A DNA stretch of 64,000 bases, from positions 56,489,172 to 56,553,171 of the forward strand of contig OZ026517.1 in assembly GCA_964019695.1 (NCBI GenBank), in the 5' to 3' direction. Made by a program: the position numbers and the translations under genes. The DNA is from Loripinus fragilis. Taxonomy: Eukaryota > Mollusca > Bivalvia > Lucinida > Lucinidae. The stretch's first letter is position 1. Every line of letters begins with the position of its first letter. Shown here one piece after another: positions 41,301 through 52,479 of this stretch. A model generated the notes under the pieces. The model saw only the letters and a program-made list of their open reading frames with translations, was not told the DNA's origin and ran no database searches.

Positions 41301-42420
41301 TAAAGAATGTAAACACATACGTCGTAGCTTAGAGCCACCTAGGCTGCCTGAAAAATCATACTGAAAATCTTAGACAAATAAATCGTACAACGCCAGTGGC
41401 AAATGTAACTGAGGCATAAGTGTGGCTCTAGTGTCTGTCGCCCTGTATCATTATAAAACAGATTGAGAAACTTTCAGCATTTCTTATTGCCATTTTTGCC
41501 TGGATGAGCTCACTGTTTGCTAGAAATTTTATTTTAACCAAAGATCTTAAACCTTAAAAACATTTTTATGTCCCTTTAACCCACCATATACACATGGATA
41601 TGAGCCTGCAGATGAGGTTTTGTTACTTATGACAAATGCTCAAAAGCCTCTAATAAATGTCCATGCTGAAGTATCCAGCAGGGCCAGAGGTCTAATTTTT
41701 AGGCTGAGCCTTCCTTTTTGGGGGGTTGTCTCAGTAGACCTGTTGGTAGCAATGACAGTTGATGCAGTGCAAGCTGTGTTGTTGGTCATGAATTCCAGTC
41801 CTATAAACGGGGCAAAAAAGTTCGATAATGGTCCATATTGTACCATGCCTTCGTTCATGAAATTGCGCACTTTTTTGACAGTGTCCGGTCTCTAAATCTA
41901 GTAATGTACGTTGGTCAGAATGTTCATTCCAAAATGTCTTAATCCAGTTTGATTATGGTCCATATCATATGGTCATGAGTTATTGCCCTTTGTTGATGAA
42001 AAAATGACAGTTTTTTATGATGTCCAGTCTCTAAATCCAAGTAATTTTGATCAGAACTTTATCAAACTTATTCACAATGTTAAGTATCAAATATCTTTCC
42101 CAAGGTATAAAATGGTTTATATGGCAATATTCCTTTAGGAATTATTGCCCTTTGTACATGAAATATTGCCTTTTTTGCAATGTAGTCTCTAACTTAATAA
42201 ATTTCAAATGGAACTTTACAAAACTTGGCTTCAATGCTTAACACCAAACTTCCAAAATGATCCATATCATCCCATGACTCAAAGAGTCATTGCCCTTTTT
42301 TGATCAAAATATGTCATTTTAGTTTTGCGTGAATATGCGATTTTGGCAACAGCAGGGGCATTCGTTTCCCCTGGACACATTTCTAGTCTCAACAAAAAAC
42401 TCATATTCTGCTGAGATACA
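41301..42420 (+). repeat. Intronic stretch with a degenerate ~150-bp tandem repeat
   Basis: From about 41830 to 42320, the phrase 'atggtccatat...atgagttattgccctttg.tgatgaaa' recurs at about 41830, 41956, 42112 and 42258. Upstream (41301-41829) no gene is recognised. The minus-strand ORF at 41640-41870 has no known pattern. Confidence 0.6.
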
Positions 42421-42789
42421 GGGTTCCCACAGGCTTGAAAAGTACATGAATTTAGAGGGCTTTCTTGAAATGTCCTTGAAAATTAAATATGTCTTGAAAA
42501 CTACTGGAAAATCATTCAAAGGCCTTGAAAAGCCCTTGAATTCTTCTATTTTCTGTAGTACTTAACACTGTTGATAGAGATCTGAATCAGTATAAAATTG
42601 TTGTGCCTTTATTTGGTGCAGGTTTGCTGCACCAAATAAAGGCACAACAATTTTATACTAATTTTCTAGTACTAATCAGTCTAGCATTCTAACACTTAAA
42701 TCGAACTTTTAGTCCTTGAAAATGGTGGGATAGTCTTTAGAGGTCCTTGAAAAGTCCTTGAATTTTACTTAGAGTTGCCTGTATGAACC
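42421..42789 (+). repeat. CTTGAAAAGT-rich element, family C copy 3
   Basis: GGGTTCCCACAGGCTTGAAA to TTGCCTGTATGAACC. Hairpin TTTGGTGCAGGTTTGCTGCA near 42613-42632, slightly shortened. Confidence 0.86.
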
Positions 42790-43269
42790 ATATTTTTTTG
42801 CAACTTATATGGGTCTACACTGTTTACTAATTTACCTGTTTCTTAAGACTTTAAGTCCCAGTCAACAATATTTCAACCATGTTGGGACTCCTCTCAGAGA
42901 TAGGGAGAAAGAAAAGAATGATGGGATAGATTAAAACCCCCACCCAAATTTGCCTCAAGTGAAGCAAATTTCATCCTGCCAAATGCAGCATATAGTGCAG
43001 TTTCTTTTTGATATCTCAACCCAGATTAGCACATTCAAGGGTAATATTTCAAATTCAAGGACAATTTTTCAAAATTAGCATGAAAGGCTTTCAAAAATTT
43101 CATATTTATGATCTATATTGTTTGAAAATTATTCAAGAAAATGCAGTTGGTAAAGTTTTGTACTGATTTCAGTTGACAGCTGTCAAGCTTATGGCTAGAA
43201 AAATTGGTAAAAACATCTCCATAGATTTGATTATACAATACTATAGATGGGTCTTGTCACTTCTTATTA
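42790..43269. other. Intronic stretch, nothing recognised
   Basis: One inverted pair near 42950-42975 (TTTGCCTCAAGTGAAGCAAA). No gene. Confidence 0.4.
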
Positions 43270-43460
43270 GATCCAGGCCCCCTGATAAGAGAGTGTAACT
43301 AAAAATTATTTTCTTATTTCTCAACCAAAACATATGTTGTGGGAACTCAAAAGAACCGTCTCGATGAGACGGTTCTTTAGAGCACCCAAAACACATGTTT
43401 AAACTGATGGATAAGAAAATAATCGCAATTTTACACAAATTATTTTTGCTTAACCAAATG
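43270..43460. repeat. Hairpin MITE, family A copy 7
   Basis: Core CAAAAGAACCGTCTCGATGA with GACGGTTCTTTAGAGC at 43347-43382. Confidence 0.88.
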
Positions 43461-43479
43461 TTTTGTCAATCAAAAAATG

Positions 43480-43600
43480 GTAATATTTGTCTTATTTTTG
43501 CATGAAAACATTTGTTGTGGTGCTCATTGGAAGCGTCTCCATGAGATGCTTCAAATGAGTACCCACAACATATGTTTTTGTCGAATAATAAGAAAGTCAA
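43480..43600. repeat. Hairpin MITE, family A copy 8 with altered core
   Basis: Shoulders ACATTTGTTGTGG and CCCACAACATATG are conserved. The inner stem is CTCATTGGAAGCGTCTC with GAGATGCTTCAAATGAG, unlike the usual CAAAAGAACC. Interrupted by a SINE on its right. Confidence 0.83.
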
Positions 43601-43609
43601 TGCTTAATA

Positions 43610-43753
43610 AAGAGCCTCACCGGCGTCACTGCGTTGTGTCCTTGAGCAAGAACATTAATCCTAGCTTAGTACTGGTTCAACCCAGGAAGACCCGTCCCTT
43701 TATAACTGAAAGATTGTTGATGGGACGTAAAGAATCAAATCAAACAAACAAAC
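43610..43753 (+). mobile_element. 5'-truncated SINE with 11-bp target duplication
   Basis: Starts AAGAGCCTCACCGGCG inside the SINE and ends CAAACAAACAAAC. AATGCTTAATA occurs exactly at 43599-43609 and 43754-43764. The truncation point lies within about 10 bp of that of the copy at 31111. Confidence 0.88.
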
Positions 43754-43839
43754 AATGCTTAATATAATGGATAGAGATGATTTTCTAGAGCTATTGGTCT
43801 TGTCACTTTTAATAACAACAAAAACATGCTTTTATTCCA

Positions 43840-44050
43840 GCGAGTGATTTTATTCAGCCCTCTTGATAAGAGTGTGTTATTAAAAAGCAATTTTCTTGTT
43901 TTTCAACCAAAACATGTGTTGTGGGTACTCAAAAGAACCGTCTCAATGAGACAGCTCCCTTGAGCACCCAAAACAAATGCTTAAAATGACGTATAAGAAA
44001 TTTTTTACAGTTTTACGCCAAAATATTTTATTTATCTGGCCCAATGCCTG
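43840..44050. repeat. Hairpin MITE, family A copy 9
   Basis: Core CAAAAGAACCGTCTCAATGA with GACAGCTCCCTTGAGC, so the right arm is partly decayed. Confidence 0.82.
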
Positions 44051-44214
44051 AGCGAGTAAACTTATTATAGGGATAATTTTCTTTTAAGATGTGATGTCTT
44101 TTGACAAGAACTATTCAGCTTCTGACAAATTTGACATGATGCTGTTGGCTAGAAGTCAAAACAGAATAGTTTGACCCTTTCAATGTTAATTTTTTGTCCT
44201 CAGCCATTTTCAAA

Positions 44215-44440
44215 GAAAATTAACCCTTAAAGCACCACCTATAATTTGCAACAGACGACGATTGCAAAGTTTGCCGCTTTTTCAAAAATAACAAATAAGG
44301 CATGATATTTCATGAGAATCGTCTGCTGGCAGACGATTCTCATGTAATATCATACCTTATTTTTGTCAAAAATTGGGAAAGGTGTCACAAAATTTGTAGT
44401 CTGCTGCAGCCGTGATTGGGGCTTTATTAGGGTTAAGTGA
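44215..44440. repeat. Hairpin element, family N copy 1
   Basis: 'taacccttaaagc.cc.cctataatttgca.cagacgac' and a hairpin GAATCGTCTGCTGGCAGACG around 44312-44338 with arms 'ataaggcatgatatttcatgag'. Copies at 57170 and (partial) 52945. Confidence 0.82.
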
Positions 44441-44449
44441 GCATATCAT

Positions 44450-44650
44450 AAATGGGCCAAACAAATTTGCAGACCTGAGCCTGTGCATTAGCCCAGTCTA
44501 ATCATGCAGCGCCTTTCTTATTCTCTTATTGGAATTAGTATCATATCTAAACCTGATAGAAGCGAAATTTCAGTTTTCTGACTGGTTTCTGTAGCTGAGC
44601 AGGCTATTTTGGGCATGGCCTGGTCAGAAACCCCAAAGACAGGTTTTCTC
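44450..44650. repeat. Dispersed repeat, family I copy 2
   Basis: Shares 'tttctgtagctgagcaggct', 'gggcatggcctggtcagaaacccc' and AAGACAGGTTTTCTC with the copies at 5090 and 59800. Confidence 0.75.
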
Positions 44651-44699
44651 TCGGCCAAGCCCAAATACATTCCAAAGACTCAAAATGAGTTACCGTGTG

Positions 44700-44900
44700 A
44701 CTCTGCTGAAAACCTAAGCGAACACTTTACAGTTTGGACCCAGATCTGGACTGTCAGAAGTTCAGTCCTTTATCTGGATTTAAATCCTTTGACAGGTCCT
44801 GAAAGAATTTTTTAGAAAAGTTGATTTTGAAAAAAGTCAGCAGACGACAACAAAAGCACGAAAAATTACCAAGCATGCAAATTGTTAAAGTGCAGGCTAT
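44700..44900. repeat. GATCAG-hairpin MITE, family J copy 7
   Basis: Core TGGACTGTCAGAAGTTCAGTC (about 44747) in the frame 'cagtttggacccagatc' and 'ttgattttgaaaaaagtcagcagacgac'. Confidence 0.78.
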
Positions 44901-44919
44901 GTATTGTCTGCAAAGCATA

Positions 44920-46190
44920 ATAACCCTTAGCCTGCCAGTCACAACTTTTGTTGTCTGCTCTTCTTGTCTGCTTATGCTCTTAGGTACTAGGCTACACTGA
45001 ACCGAAGTTCTAAGTAGCCACTTTTCAATTTCTTTTTTTCTGACTAAGCTCTAGTGATATTGAAATGAAATTTTGCCCAAGTATGTGTATTATAATGAAC
45101 TAAAGTTAAGCGGTGTTTTGGAAGAGTTTTCTATCACTTCACGATTTTTGGGTTCAAAAATGCAAAAATCAAATTTTTGAAGAAAATAAGCGTTTTGAGT
45201 GCAGTTTTTATCAAATTTAAGTACAAGTGATTGCAAACCAGCCTAGTCGACTTGAAAAACATCAAACACTTGACATTTTGCTTATGACAGATTTTTTATG
45301 AATTTTTAAAAATTGATAATTTTCCGAATTTTCCGAAATTTTCGGAAATCATCAGATGCACATACTTAAATCATTGTATGTGTTTTATTTTACGTTAATA
45401 TGTTTGACAAAACACCATGCAACTTGATGAGCCCATTTTCTAATGATATTTTTTACTAATTTGGTATCCACTTCCGCTTTTAATGTGAAACTTTAAAGGT
45501 AATTTAAATGGCATTTGTTAAAGATTTCTTGTAATTTCTAAACAGAACAGTGACGCCAATTCATAATAAAGAATCCCTGAAAATTGCACTACTATGCCGC
45601 AGATAATAAAGCGTACAGAGCAATGCAAAGTGTGTATGCAAACTGCATGGTTAAGCTAAAAATCCTTTGATTAAGTTGTTGACCGTGGCTGTCTTCATGT
45701 TAACGTAGACGAGCAATGGAGTGTTCAATTGTCAAAAAAAAACCCGTTGATTCTTTTCATCTTATAAACATCTTCAACCTAATTAAAATATAAATGGATA
45801 TCGTACCTGATGAATAGTTTATATCACACTAAAAGTGTGACTTTTTGAAATGATGGTACCTTTACTCTGACCTCATCTGTGCAAGGTCTACCAGACATTT
45901 TGAAATGACATAATTTGCAGAGTCTCAATAAAGCCTTGAACCTTCTAATAGAATTTAAATTTTGTGAGAGCGATTTTTACTTTCTGAACAGGAGCAAAAA
46001 TTGTATGGTGGCTACTTATAACTTCGGTTCAGTGTATATTGCAAAAACCATAAAACCCAGATCAGACTGCCCCAAAGGGAGCAGTCTGATCGGGGGCCAT
46101 AGTGTTTGCTTCCTTGGTAAACTCTAGTCTAAAGTGCACATGAGTACATGCAGCAGACGTAAAAATCAGACAACATTTTCAAGACAAATA
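44920..46190. repeat. GATCAG-hairpin MITE, family K copy 4, split by a transposon
   Basis: Left part 'taacccttagcctgccagtcacaacttttg' up to 44992. The right part resumes at 46037 with 'tattgcaaaaacc' and core CAGACTGCCCCAAAGGGAGC. Comparison with copy 1 (430-690) places the insertion exactly. Confidence 0.83.
44995..46034. mobile_element. TA-flanked 1.04-kb TIR element
   Basis: 27-bp inverted ends: CACTGAACCGAAGTTCTAAG (44995) and its near-complement ending at 46034 (ACTTCGGTTCAGTG), with TA on both sides. No transposase-like ORF inside, so it is a non-autonomous Tc1/mariner-type candidate. Confidence 0.83.
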
Positions 46191-46614
46191 TTTTGTGACG
46201 GGATATGGGATAAGAACAAGACAATATTAATATTGCTGCTTGTCAGTTGTGTGAAAACTGGAGACAGTATTCTTATCGTCGACTTGGGCCATTTTTCACG
46301 AATTCCCACGTGGGTTATTTAACGCCAAGCTCCGTTCTTAATGTGCTTTAATAATGGAGACTAGTGATTTTTATGCAGCTTTTTTTGCGTGAAGAGAGAG
46401 AAGCTAGCGATGAAAATTGAAGTTGATGTATCTGTCAAAACTAATTTATCTTACATTTTCACGGGTCCTCCAGGACGCTGATAATGTCTAGAATATCGGA
46501 AATAAGTCTATAGAGTCGAGAGCCGGTCTTCTATCAGAGGACATCTGCCCTCACAATTTAAGTTACATACCTTGTCATTGCAATTACATACCTACCATCG
46601 ATTGGACCTACTCT
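46191..46614. other. Intronic stretch
   Basis: Contains the palindromic E-box CCCACGTGGG (46305-46314). No gene recognised. Confidence 0.4.
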
Positions 46615-47136
46615 AAAAAACTTAAAGGGGACAGCAACCCTAATGATAAGTATGTTTTATCAGAAAGAACTCTATGAACAATGAATTTTGATACAAGTAT
46701 CATCAACATCAGTTCAAAAGTGGGGAAGTTAAAGGCATTTAAAGAATTCAAAATGGCCAACATTAAGCCGCCTTTTGGAATATTTGTTTAGATTTCAGAA
46801 TATTTTCAAATGCTTAATTTTTAGTTATAAATACTATCACAGCATCTGAATTTCAGCAGATATGCAGCTTTATACAATAGAAAATGTTTTATTAAAGGTA
46901 ATTGCAAGTAATCCATTGGGTTGTCTTTTATTTTGATTATGCATATTTAATTAGGCTGTGTGACGTCACTAAGCCTACAATATGGCCGCTTCCATTACAG
47001 TCCATTTGCAAATATTCAAACGCCCACAACTTCTACGTTTTTCAACCGATTTAGATGAAACTGGTATCAAAATTCATGGTTTATTAAAAGCTTTCATATA
47101 AAACATAGTAATCATCAGGGTTGCCGTCCCCTTTAA
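46615..47136. repeat. GGGGACAGCAAC-ended element, family O copy 2
   Basis: Inverted ends AAAGGGGACAGCAACCCT (about 46624) and AGGGTTGCCGTCCCCTTT (about 47118). 'aattaggctgtgtgacgtcac' and 'aatatggccgc' are shared with the degraded copy at 16114. Confidence 0.78.
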
Positions 47137-47144
47137 TATTTGCT

Positions 47145-47304
47145 GCTACAAAATTTGGTGATTTTAAAAGACAGACATATTGGTGTCGTTTAATGTTGGC
47201 GGTTTTTCAATTTAATGCCCTTAAAAAGTTATTTTCTATTGTCATAGGGGCTACTTTTTAAGCAAAGAATATGCTCCCTATGGGGAGCATATTCTTTCCT
47301 TTAA
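47145..47304 (+). repeat. Hairpin element, family M copy 1
   Basis: Hairpin AAGAATATGCTCCCTATGGG with 'gagcatattctttcc' near 47265-47298, preceded by 'aatttggtgattttaaaag'. Second copy, inverted, at 61230. It is directly followed by an H element. Confidence 0.78.
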
Positions 47305-47308
47305 TATA

Positions 47309-48332
47309 CTATGCACAATAAGTTTAGCAATTTCTAATGTTTCGCATCTTTTTTGTTCTCATCTTCGTTCAGTGCCGATCAACTTCAATTGCAATGACGA
47401 GAACAGGATCTTATGCAAATGAAACCACGAAATTTCAGATGCCATCCTTTAAATAGGCATTTTGGGAGAGCAAGAATTACAGAAGGGGTCAGTAAGCAAA
47501 AATCACACCCGTTGTAAGTAATGCTGAAGTGATAAGCATGTGATTTTTCGTTTGGCGGTCTATCATAATCCTCATGCATCATACGCCTATAAAAACTACT
47601 GGTTGTGTGACAGATGTGATAGAGATTTCCTGCTGAAAAAAATCAGCTGCAATCAATGACGTCAAAACGTAGTCATCATTTGATTAAGCTTCTAATGATA
47701 ATTGGCATTCCAATTCAACAGTGTATCAGTTTACAAAGATATCAAAGGCTTAAAATGTAACTCATCTTATTGTTGATTAAAACCTTAAGTTACTGAAAAA
47801 TGGTGCGACGCATTTGCGAGATAACGGTGACGTTAGATTTTATCTTTCGGCTCGTGCACTGTAGTAGTGAAGATGTTTCATTCAACAGTATTTGTCTGAA
47901 TGTGCTGGAAGGCATAATACAGTTTTACTTGTCAATGTGGTTCAAAAAACCCCCACTAGAAACGCAGTTTAAAGGCGATAACGTAAAAGCATTACTAAAA
48001 ACGTCAAATTGTGAAAACTTGGTCCTTTATTTCTCTGAGAAAGTTCAGAAAATTGCAGCATTTGCTATGCTTTTTTGGTTTTCAGTGACCAAACAATCGT
48101 TTGAAAATGGTTTCGACTCCACCAAATGATCAGAAATACCCACATTACCCGCTAGTCTTAAAATCAAACGTCACTTTAGCACGGCCGCTGCGTTTTGTAA
48201 TTTTGTATTTTTTTAAATGGAAAATCTTGTCAGATGATCGGCGCTTGTATCTTCATGACAGCAAATGAAACTCGAGATCTGATGTGGATGGGCTCACCAA
48301 TACAAAACAATTGCTAAATTTATTGTGCATAG
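47309..48332. mobile_element. TIR element, family H copy 2 (clean)
   Basis: Starts CTATGCACAATAAGTTTAGC and ends TTATTGTGCATAG, an inverted pair. TATA-like sequence borders both sides. 1.02 kb without the two insertions seen in the copy at 11742. The ORF at 47800-48129 spans unspliced element sequence and shows no known domain. Confidence 0.82.
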
Positions 48333-48409
48333 TATAGTAGCTCTGCGTTGAAACATACTCTAGCATTCAAAACTTCGTTTTTGATGATGCAGATCAGGCC
48401 TTTAGATAA

Positions 48410-48580
48410 GAGAGCGTACCAGAAAAAAATATTTCTCAACCAAAACATATGTTGTGGGTACTCAAAAGAACCATCTCAATGAGACGGTTAGTTTTCAATG
48501 TGGGCACTCAAAACGTATGCTAGAAGTTATGGGTAAGAAAATATTTACAATTTCACGCTGAAAAGTTTTGTTTATCTAAA
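48410..48580. repeat. Hairpin MITE, family A copy 10
   Basis: Left arm CAAAAGAACCATCTCAATGA is intact. The right arm is rearranged ('gacggttagttttcaatgtgggcactcaaaacg'). Confidence 0.8.
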
Positions 48581-48597
48581 CCTATTTAGAGGGTGTG

Positions 48598-48728
48598 TGT
48601 CCATTTATTGCTTATTGTGTAGCTGAATTCAAAACTGTATTTCGCGGTCTCATATTTTGGCGATTTTTGTGTTTACAGCTTATAGCGCCAAATAAAAATA
48701 CCCGCAAAATATAAGTGTTTTACAGTAG
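48598..48728 (+). repeat. Dispersed repeat, family Q copy 1
   Basis: 'gtccatttattgcttattgtg', 'catattttggcgatttttgt' and GCGCCAAATAAAAATACCCG recur inverted at 60355-60490. Confidence 0.75.
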
Positions 48729-48827
48729 GTGAGGGATCCAAGGCCTCGCGGTTCTCTTGTTATTGGGAGTGGGATGGAAGTTCTAGGGTATGGCATAAAA
48801 TCTTGATTTAGTTATATCTATTTACAG

Positions 48828-49068
48828 AGCTACATTCCTGACCCTTTCAAGCTGCGAGAGTTTGTGAGCACCCCACCGCCAGGCTCCGAGCGACTGTTCT
48901 GCACGATGGTTAGACATGGAGAAGAAACCTCTGGTGGCCATTACACGTTGTACCTTGAGTATCTAGGTGGCCTTATTCCACTCCTTAAAGGAAAGAGAGC
49001 AAGTAAATTACGACCAGATTTTGTGATATTTGATCCTAAAATAAAGGCCAAGACTTTTAAGAAAGAAG
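48828..49068 (+). CDS. TULP4: TULP4-like internal exon (start of tubby domain)
   Basis: 241 bp between acceptor TATTTACAG (ending 48827) and donor GTGAGT (from 49069). Phase 0 on entry, one base left over on exit. It encodes SYIPDPFKLREFVSTPPPGS, then FCTMVRHGEE, then HYTLYLEYLGGLIPLLKGKR and KLRPDFVIFDPK. YTLYLE...G...LL.GKR..K.RP.F.IFDP is the signature of the first strands of the tubby beta-barrel, which binds phosphoinositides in the family. Vertebrate TULP4 has near-identical segments (LYLEYLGGLVP, LRPEFVI.DP). The rest of the barrel must lie in exons beyond the window. Strong call. Confidence 0.95.
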
Positions 49069-49099
49069 GTGAGTGAACTAGAAATAACAAATGGAATAT

Positions 49100-49285
49100 T
49101 CATGTCGGTGCATGATATAGAGAATACACGTACTAGGTGAGTGTCTTTTGATATAAAGTTTACCAGGCAAGGCTTTGAGAATGCTTGTCGAATCGCTAGG
49201 CTTGCCGAGCGATTCGACATGCATTTTCCAAGCCGAGCCTGGTAAACTTGATATCAAAAGACGCAAATCTGGTATTCTATTTATC
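49100..49285. repeat. Long palindromic hairpin just after an exon
   Basis: GTGTCTTTTGATATAAAGTT (49140) pairs with its complement near 49243-49262. The inner part CTTGTCGAATCGCTAGGCTT pairs with 'gagcgattcgacatgc'. The stem is about 60 bp. No other copy is recognised in the window. Confidence 0.8.
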
Positions 49286-49688
49286 AGTTTACCAATTGAT
49301 TCACTCTTTAAACTAGAGATTATGACATAATTGTCGATATTTATGTCAATTCAGCGTTATTGGGATATCATTCAAAAAGTGCGACATCATCATGACCTGA
49401 TAAAGTCACATGCCGTGAGATAGCCAATGTTTATCAGGTCAGCATGCAAGAATGCAGTTAACATAGGAGGTACAATATTCCTCCCAAAAGACAATTTTTC
49501 TTCTAATAAACAGTTGAAGCATATGGTTGGGGGGCACAGTGTTTAACAAACAGAATTTCTTCTTAAATTTATTGGAAGGAATTGGGAAGGCAATAAAATA
49601 TGAGGCTATGTCGATTTCCCCAGTGAGTTTGATAATCAAAGTCAATAATGCGATCTAAGATGCAAGATTCGTTTTAAAATTCTCTATA
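49286..49688. other. Intronic stretch, nothing recognised
   Basis: No gene or repeat family assigned. Confidence 0.4.
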
Positions 49689-50724
49689 CAGTCGAACTTC
49701 GTTGGCTCGAACTCGTAGGGACCGTCTGTGCGAGTTCGACCCATTCATGTGTTCGAGCGATACCTAGCCTGACAATTTTCAAGTTGGTTCATGTGTACTC
49801 TTAAGTCATCACGGACATCACGTTTGTTATCGACCAAAGTTGCAAAGCGCACGTGACACTTGTCACTGATCAAAAACCCTATGCACGCTAGAGATAAAAT
49901 GATAAGCCGCATGTGTAAGCATATGAACCTGTTTAAAGTAAATACATTTATCAGCATGCGCATATGCGCAGGCTGATCAATGCATTTGCTATCGAGTAAG
50001 CCTAACTGCTTTTCTTCTAGTGGGTGAATGTTCCTGTTTATGTGTCGCTACAGTTTATGTTCGGTTGTTTATCGTTTCGTTTGGAACAATAAACGAAAAA
50101 AAAAGTTTGTTTCTTATTATTTATTCACAATGTGCAAGTTTCAATGAATAACAACAAATAAAAGATGAAAAAAGTGACAAACTCCTCAGGATTTTTACAG
50201 AAAAGACGCGGATCAGACTGTACCGCCGCACAATCCGATGCCTTTCTTTATCCAGCCAGGCATGTTTTACTCATTTTTACACGCGAATTCTTGATTACAA
50301 AACATCTCATTAATTGTCTTCAATCATTTACGGCCGCCCTACTTAGTGGTGACAAGGGAGAACTTACTCAAATCTTTGATCTGGTAAATTGCCGCTAATT
50401 GCTTCACACGTTCCGCTCGCCAGTTAGGTAACCCAAGGGTGAAATCATCATTGTCACGGAGCGCTTATGAAAATATTAATGAACATAAATCAAGCGTGTG
50501 ACTGATTCATGTAAAGAAATATTTGGTTCGAGCCATCATAGCGTTTTTACATGAAAAATCGCCCTGCGGACCGTGCTTTGAGTTCGAGAGTTCGAGCCAT
50601 CACTGTTCGAGCCTGGGGTGTATTTTAACATTAAATGTATAGGGAAATTGACGGGACCGACGAACGAGTTCGAGCGATCCCTGGTGTTCGAGACAGGCGA
50701 GTTCGAGCGACCAAAGTTCGACTG
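49689..50724. mobile_element. TA-flanked element with CAGTCGAACTTC ends
   Basis: Starts CAGTCGAACTTCGTTGGCTC and ends AAGTTCGACTG, with TA at both borders. Subterminal regions are full of 'gttcgag' and its complement, on both sides. 1.04 kb with no transposase ORF. Termini suggest a pogo/Tc1-type non-autonomous element, perhaps related to the degraded one at 18522. Confidence 0.82.
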
Positions 50725-50854
50725 TAATTGCAAATTATTTGTGATTTTAGCACCAACTACAAGACACCCTCATTAAATACTACATTAATATGGACATCTT
50801 TATGCATTTCATATTAGATACCGCACTACAGGAATTGCCCAGGTCCCAAGATAC

Positions 50855-51005
50855 GAGTGTGTAATTGAAAATAACTTTTCTTATTACTCAATGAAAACCT
50901 ATGTGACGGTTCTTCGAGCACCCAAAACAGATGATTAAACTGATAGATAATAAAAAAGAAATCATAATTTTACGCTCAAAATTTTTACTTAACTGGACCT
51001 TTGAT
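50855..51005. repeat. Hairpin MITE, family A copy 11 (deleted core)
   Basis: Frame 'cttttcttattactcaatgaaaac' and 'gatagataataaaaaagaaatcataattttacgctcaaa' is present. The core is reduced to TGTGACGGTTCTTCGAGCAC. Confidence 0.7.
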
Positions 51006-51129
51006 TGGGGTGGTACTAATTATGCTTCATTACAAGAAAACGTTTTTTTTTCATATTTGATGCTAGAAAATTCGTACTTCGATTGTTTGTAATACTCGCT
51101 AATTGGAATTAAATTTTGGACACAATGCA

Positions 51130-51519
51130 GGGTTCGCACAGGCTTGAAAAGTACTTGAGAATTTAAAGGGTTTTCTTGAAAAGTCCTTGAAAATTTAATC
51201 TGCCTTGAAAAGTACTGGAAAATCTCTCAAAAGCCTTGAAAAGTCCTTGAATTCTACTATTTTCTGTAGGACTAAGCACTGTTGATATATTCCTAAATAA
51301 GTATAAAATTGTTGTGCCTGTATTTGGTGCAGCATATGCTGCACCAAATATAGGTACAACAATTTTATACTAATTTTCCAGTACTAATGTCTCCATTAGC
51401 ATTTCTGAAGCATAATTTTAACACTTCATTAACATTAAACCCTTGAAAACTGTTGGAGAGGCTTTTAGAAGTCCTTGAAAAGTCCTTGAATTTTACTCAT
51501 ACTTGCCTGTATGAACCCT
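51130..51519 (+). repeat. CTTGAAAAGT-rich element, family C copy 4
   Basis: GGGTTCGCACAGGCTTGAAA to TTGCCTGTATGAACCCTC, with hairpin TTTGGTGCAGCATATGCTGC near 51324-51343. Confidence 0.88.
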
Positions 51520-51839
51520 CTTATAAAAGTTGCCCTCCTTATATTGATTGTAAAAGTAAGTAAGGTTGCAAAGATCAGGAATCTTGACCAGAAAAGCTGA
51601 GTGAAAATGTCTTAATTTGTTTTCTAATGATAATCTTTCTCGACAGACGTGATATCACTTGTAACAGATATGATCCCAATAGAAGCTGAAAATACCGCTT
51701 AATGAGTTAAAAATTCAGATATTCTGTTTTATGATGTGGGTTCATAGTTTGTAGAGATATTTATTACAGCTGATTGGTATTTTATACAATTTGTCTGATA
51801 TTGGAGATGGGAGATATTTTCATCCATCCGTCTCTTATG
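51520..51839. other. Intronic stretch
   Basis: 51553-51590 resembles the start of the insertion at 12190 (AAAAGTAAGTAAGGTTGC). Otherwise nothing recognised. Confidence 0.45.
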
Positions 51840-52370
51840 ACAAATCATTATGTCCCCCCTACGAAGGAGAGGGCAGACATATTGTTTTTGGTATGGACCC
51901 CGTCTACGTCAGCGTTGGTGTAAGTGTCGGCATAGCTTTTTGTCTGGACCATTGGATGGATTTTAACTAAATTTTCACAAATACTATTTGGGACAGCCAA
52001 AAGGAATGATTAGATTTTAATGATCTTGACCAAATTTTCAAGGTCACAGGCTCCCATAACTCTATGAAAAAGTTGTGTCTGCACTCTATCTTCTGAACCA
52101 ATGGCCATATTTAGACCAAGCTGGCAGAGACACATAATTAGGATAACTTTAAGAAATGATTAGATTTTGGTGACCTTAACCTAATTTTCAAGGTCACCAG
52201 GCTCATATAACTCTATGAAAATGAAAAAGTCTTGTCTGCATCTTCTGAACCAATGGCCAGATTTAGATCAAACAGGCACACTCATTGGAAGGACTTTTAA
52301 GAAATGATTAGATTTTTGTGACCTTGATCTAATTTAATTTTCAAGGTCAGGAAGGTCATATAACTATGAA
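51840..52370 (+). repeat. Degenerate tandem repeat, about 160-bp unit
   Basis: 'gaaatgattagattttggtgacctt.a.c.aattttcaaggtca' recurs at about 52003, 52154 and 52300, alternating with 'cttctgaaccaatggcca'. Preceded by 'tatgtcccccctacgaaggagag'. Confidence 0.7.
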
Positions 52371-52479
52371 ATGGGTAAGGGGACATATATTTTCTTCTCA
52401 AAACTCCATCTAGTTCTTTTAAATGATCAGAATCGATATACACAGGTTGTAGTAGTTTTGGTTCAGGCCTTTGTTTGTA

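Noticed and set aside
47800..48129. 109-codon plus-strand ORF as a host gene.
   Set aside because: Lies entirely inside a family H transposon; the same sequence in the 11742 copy has no conserved frame.
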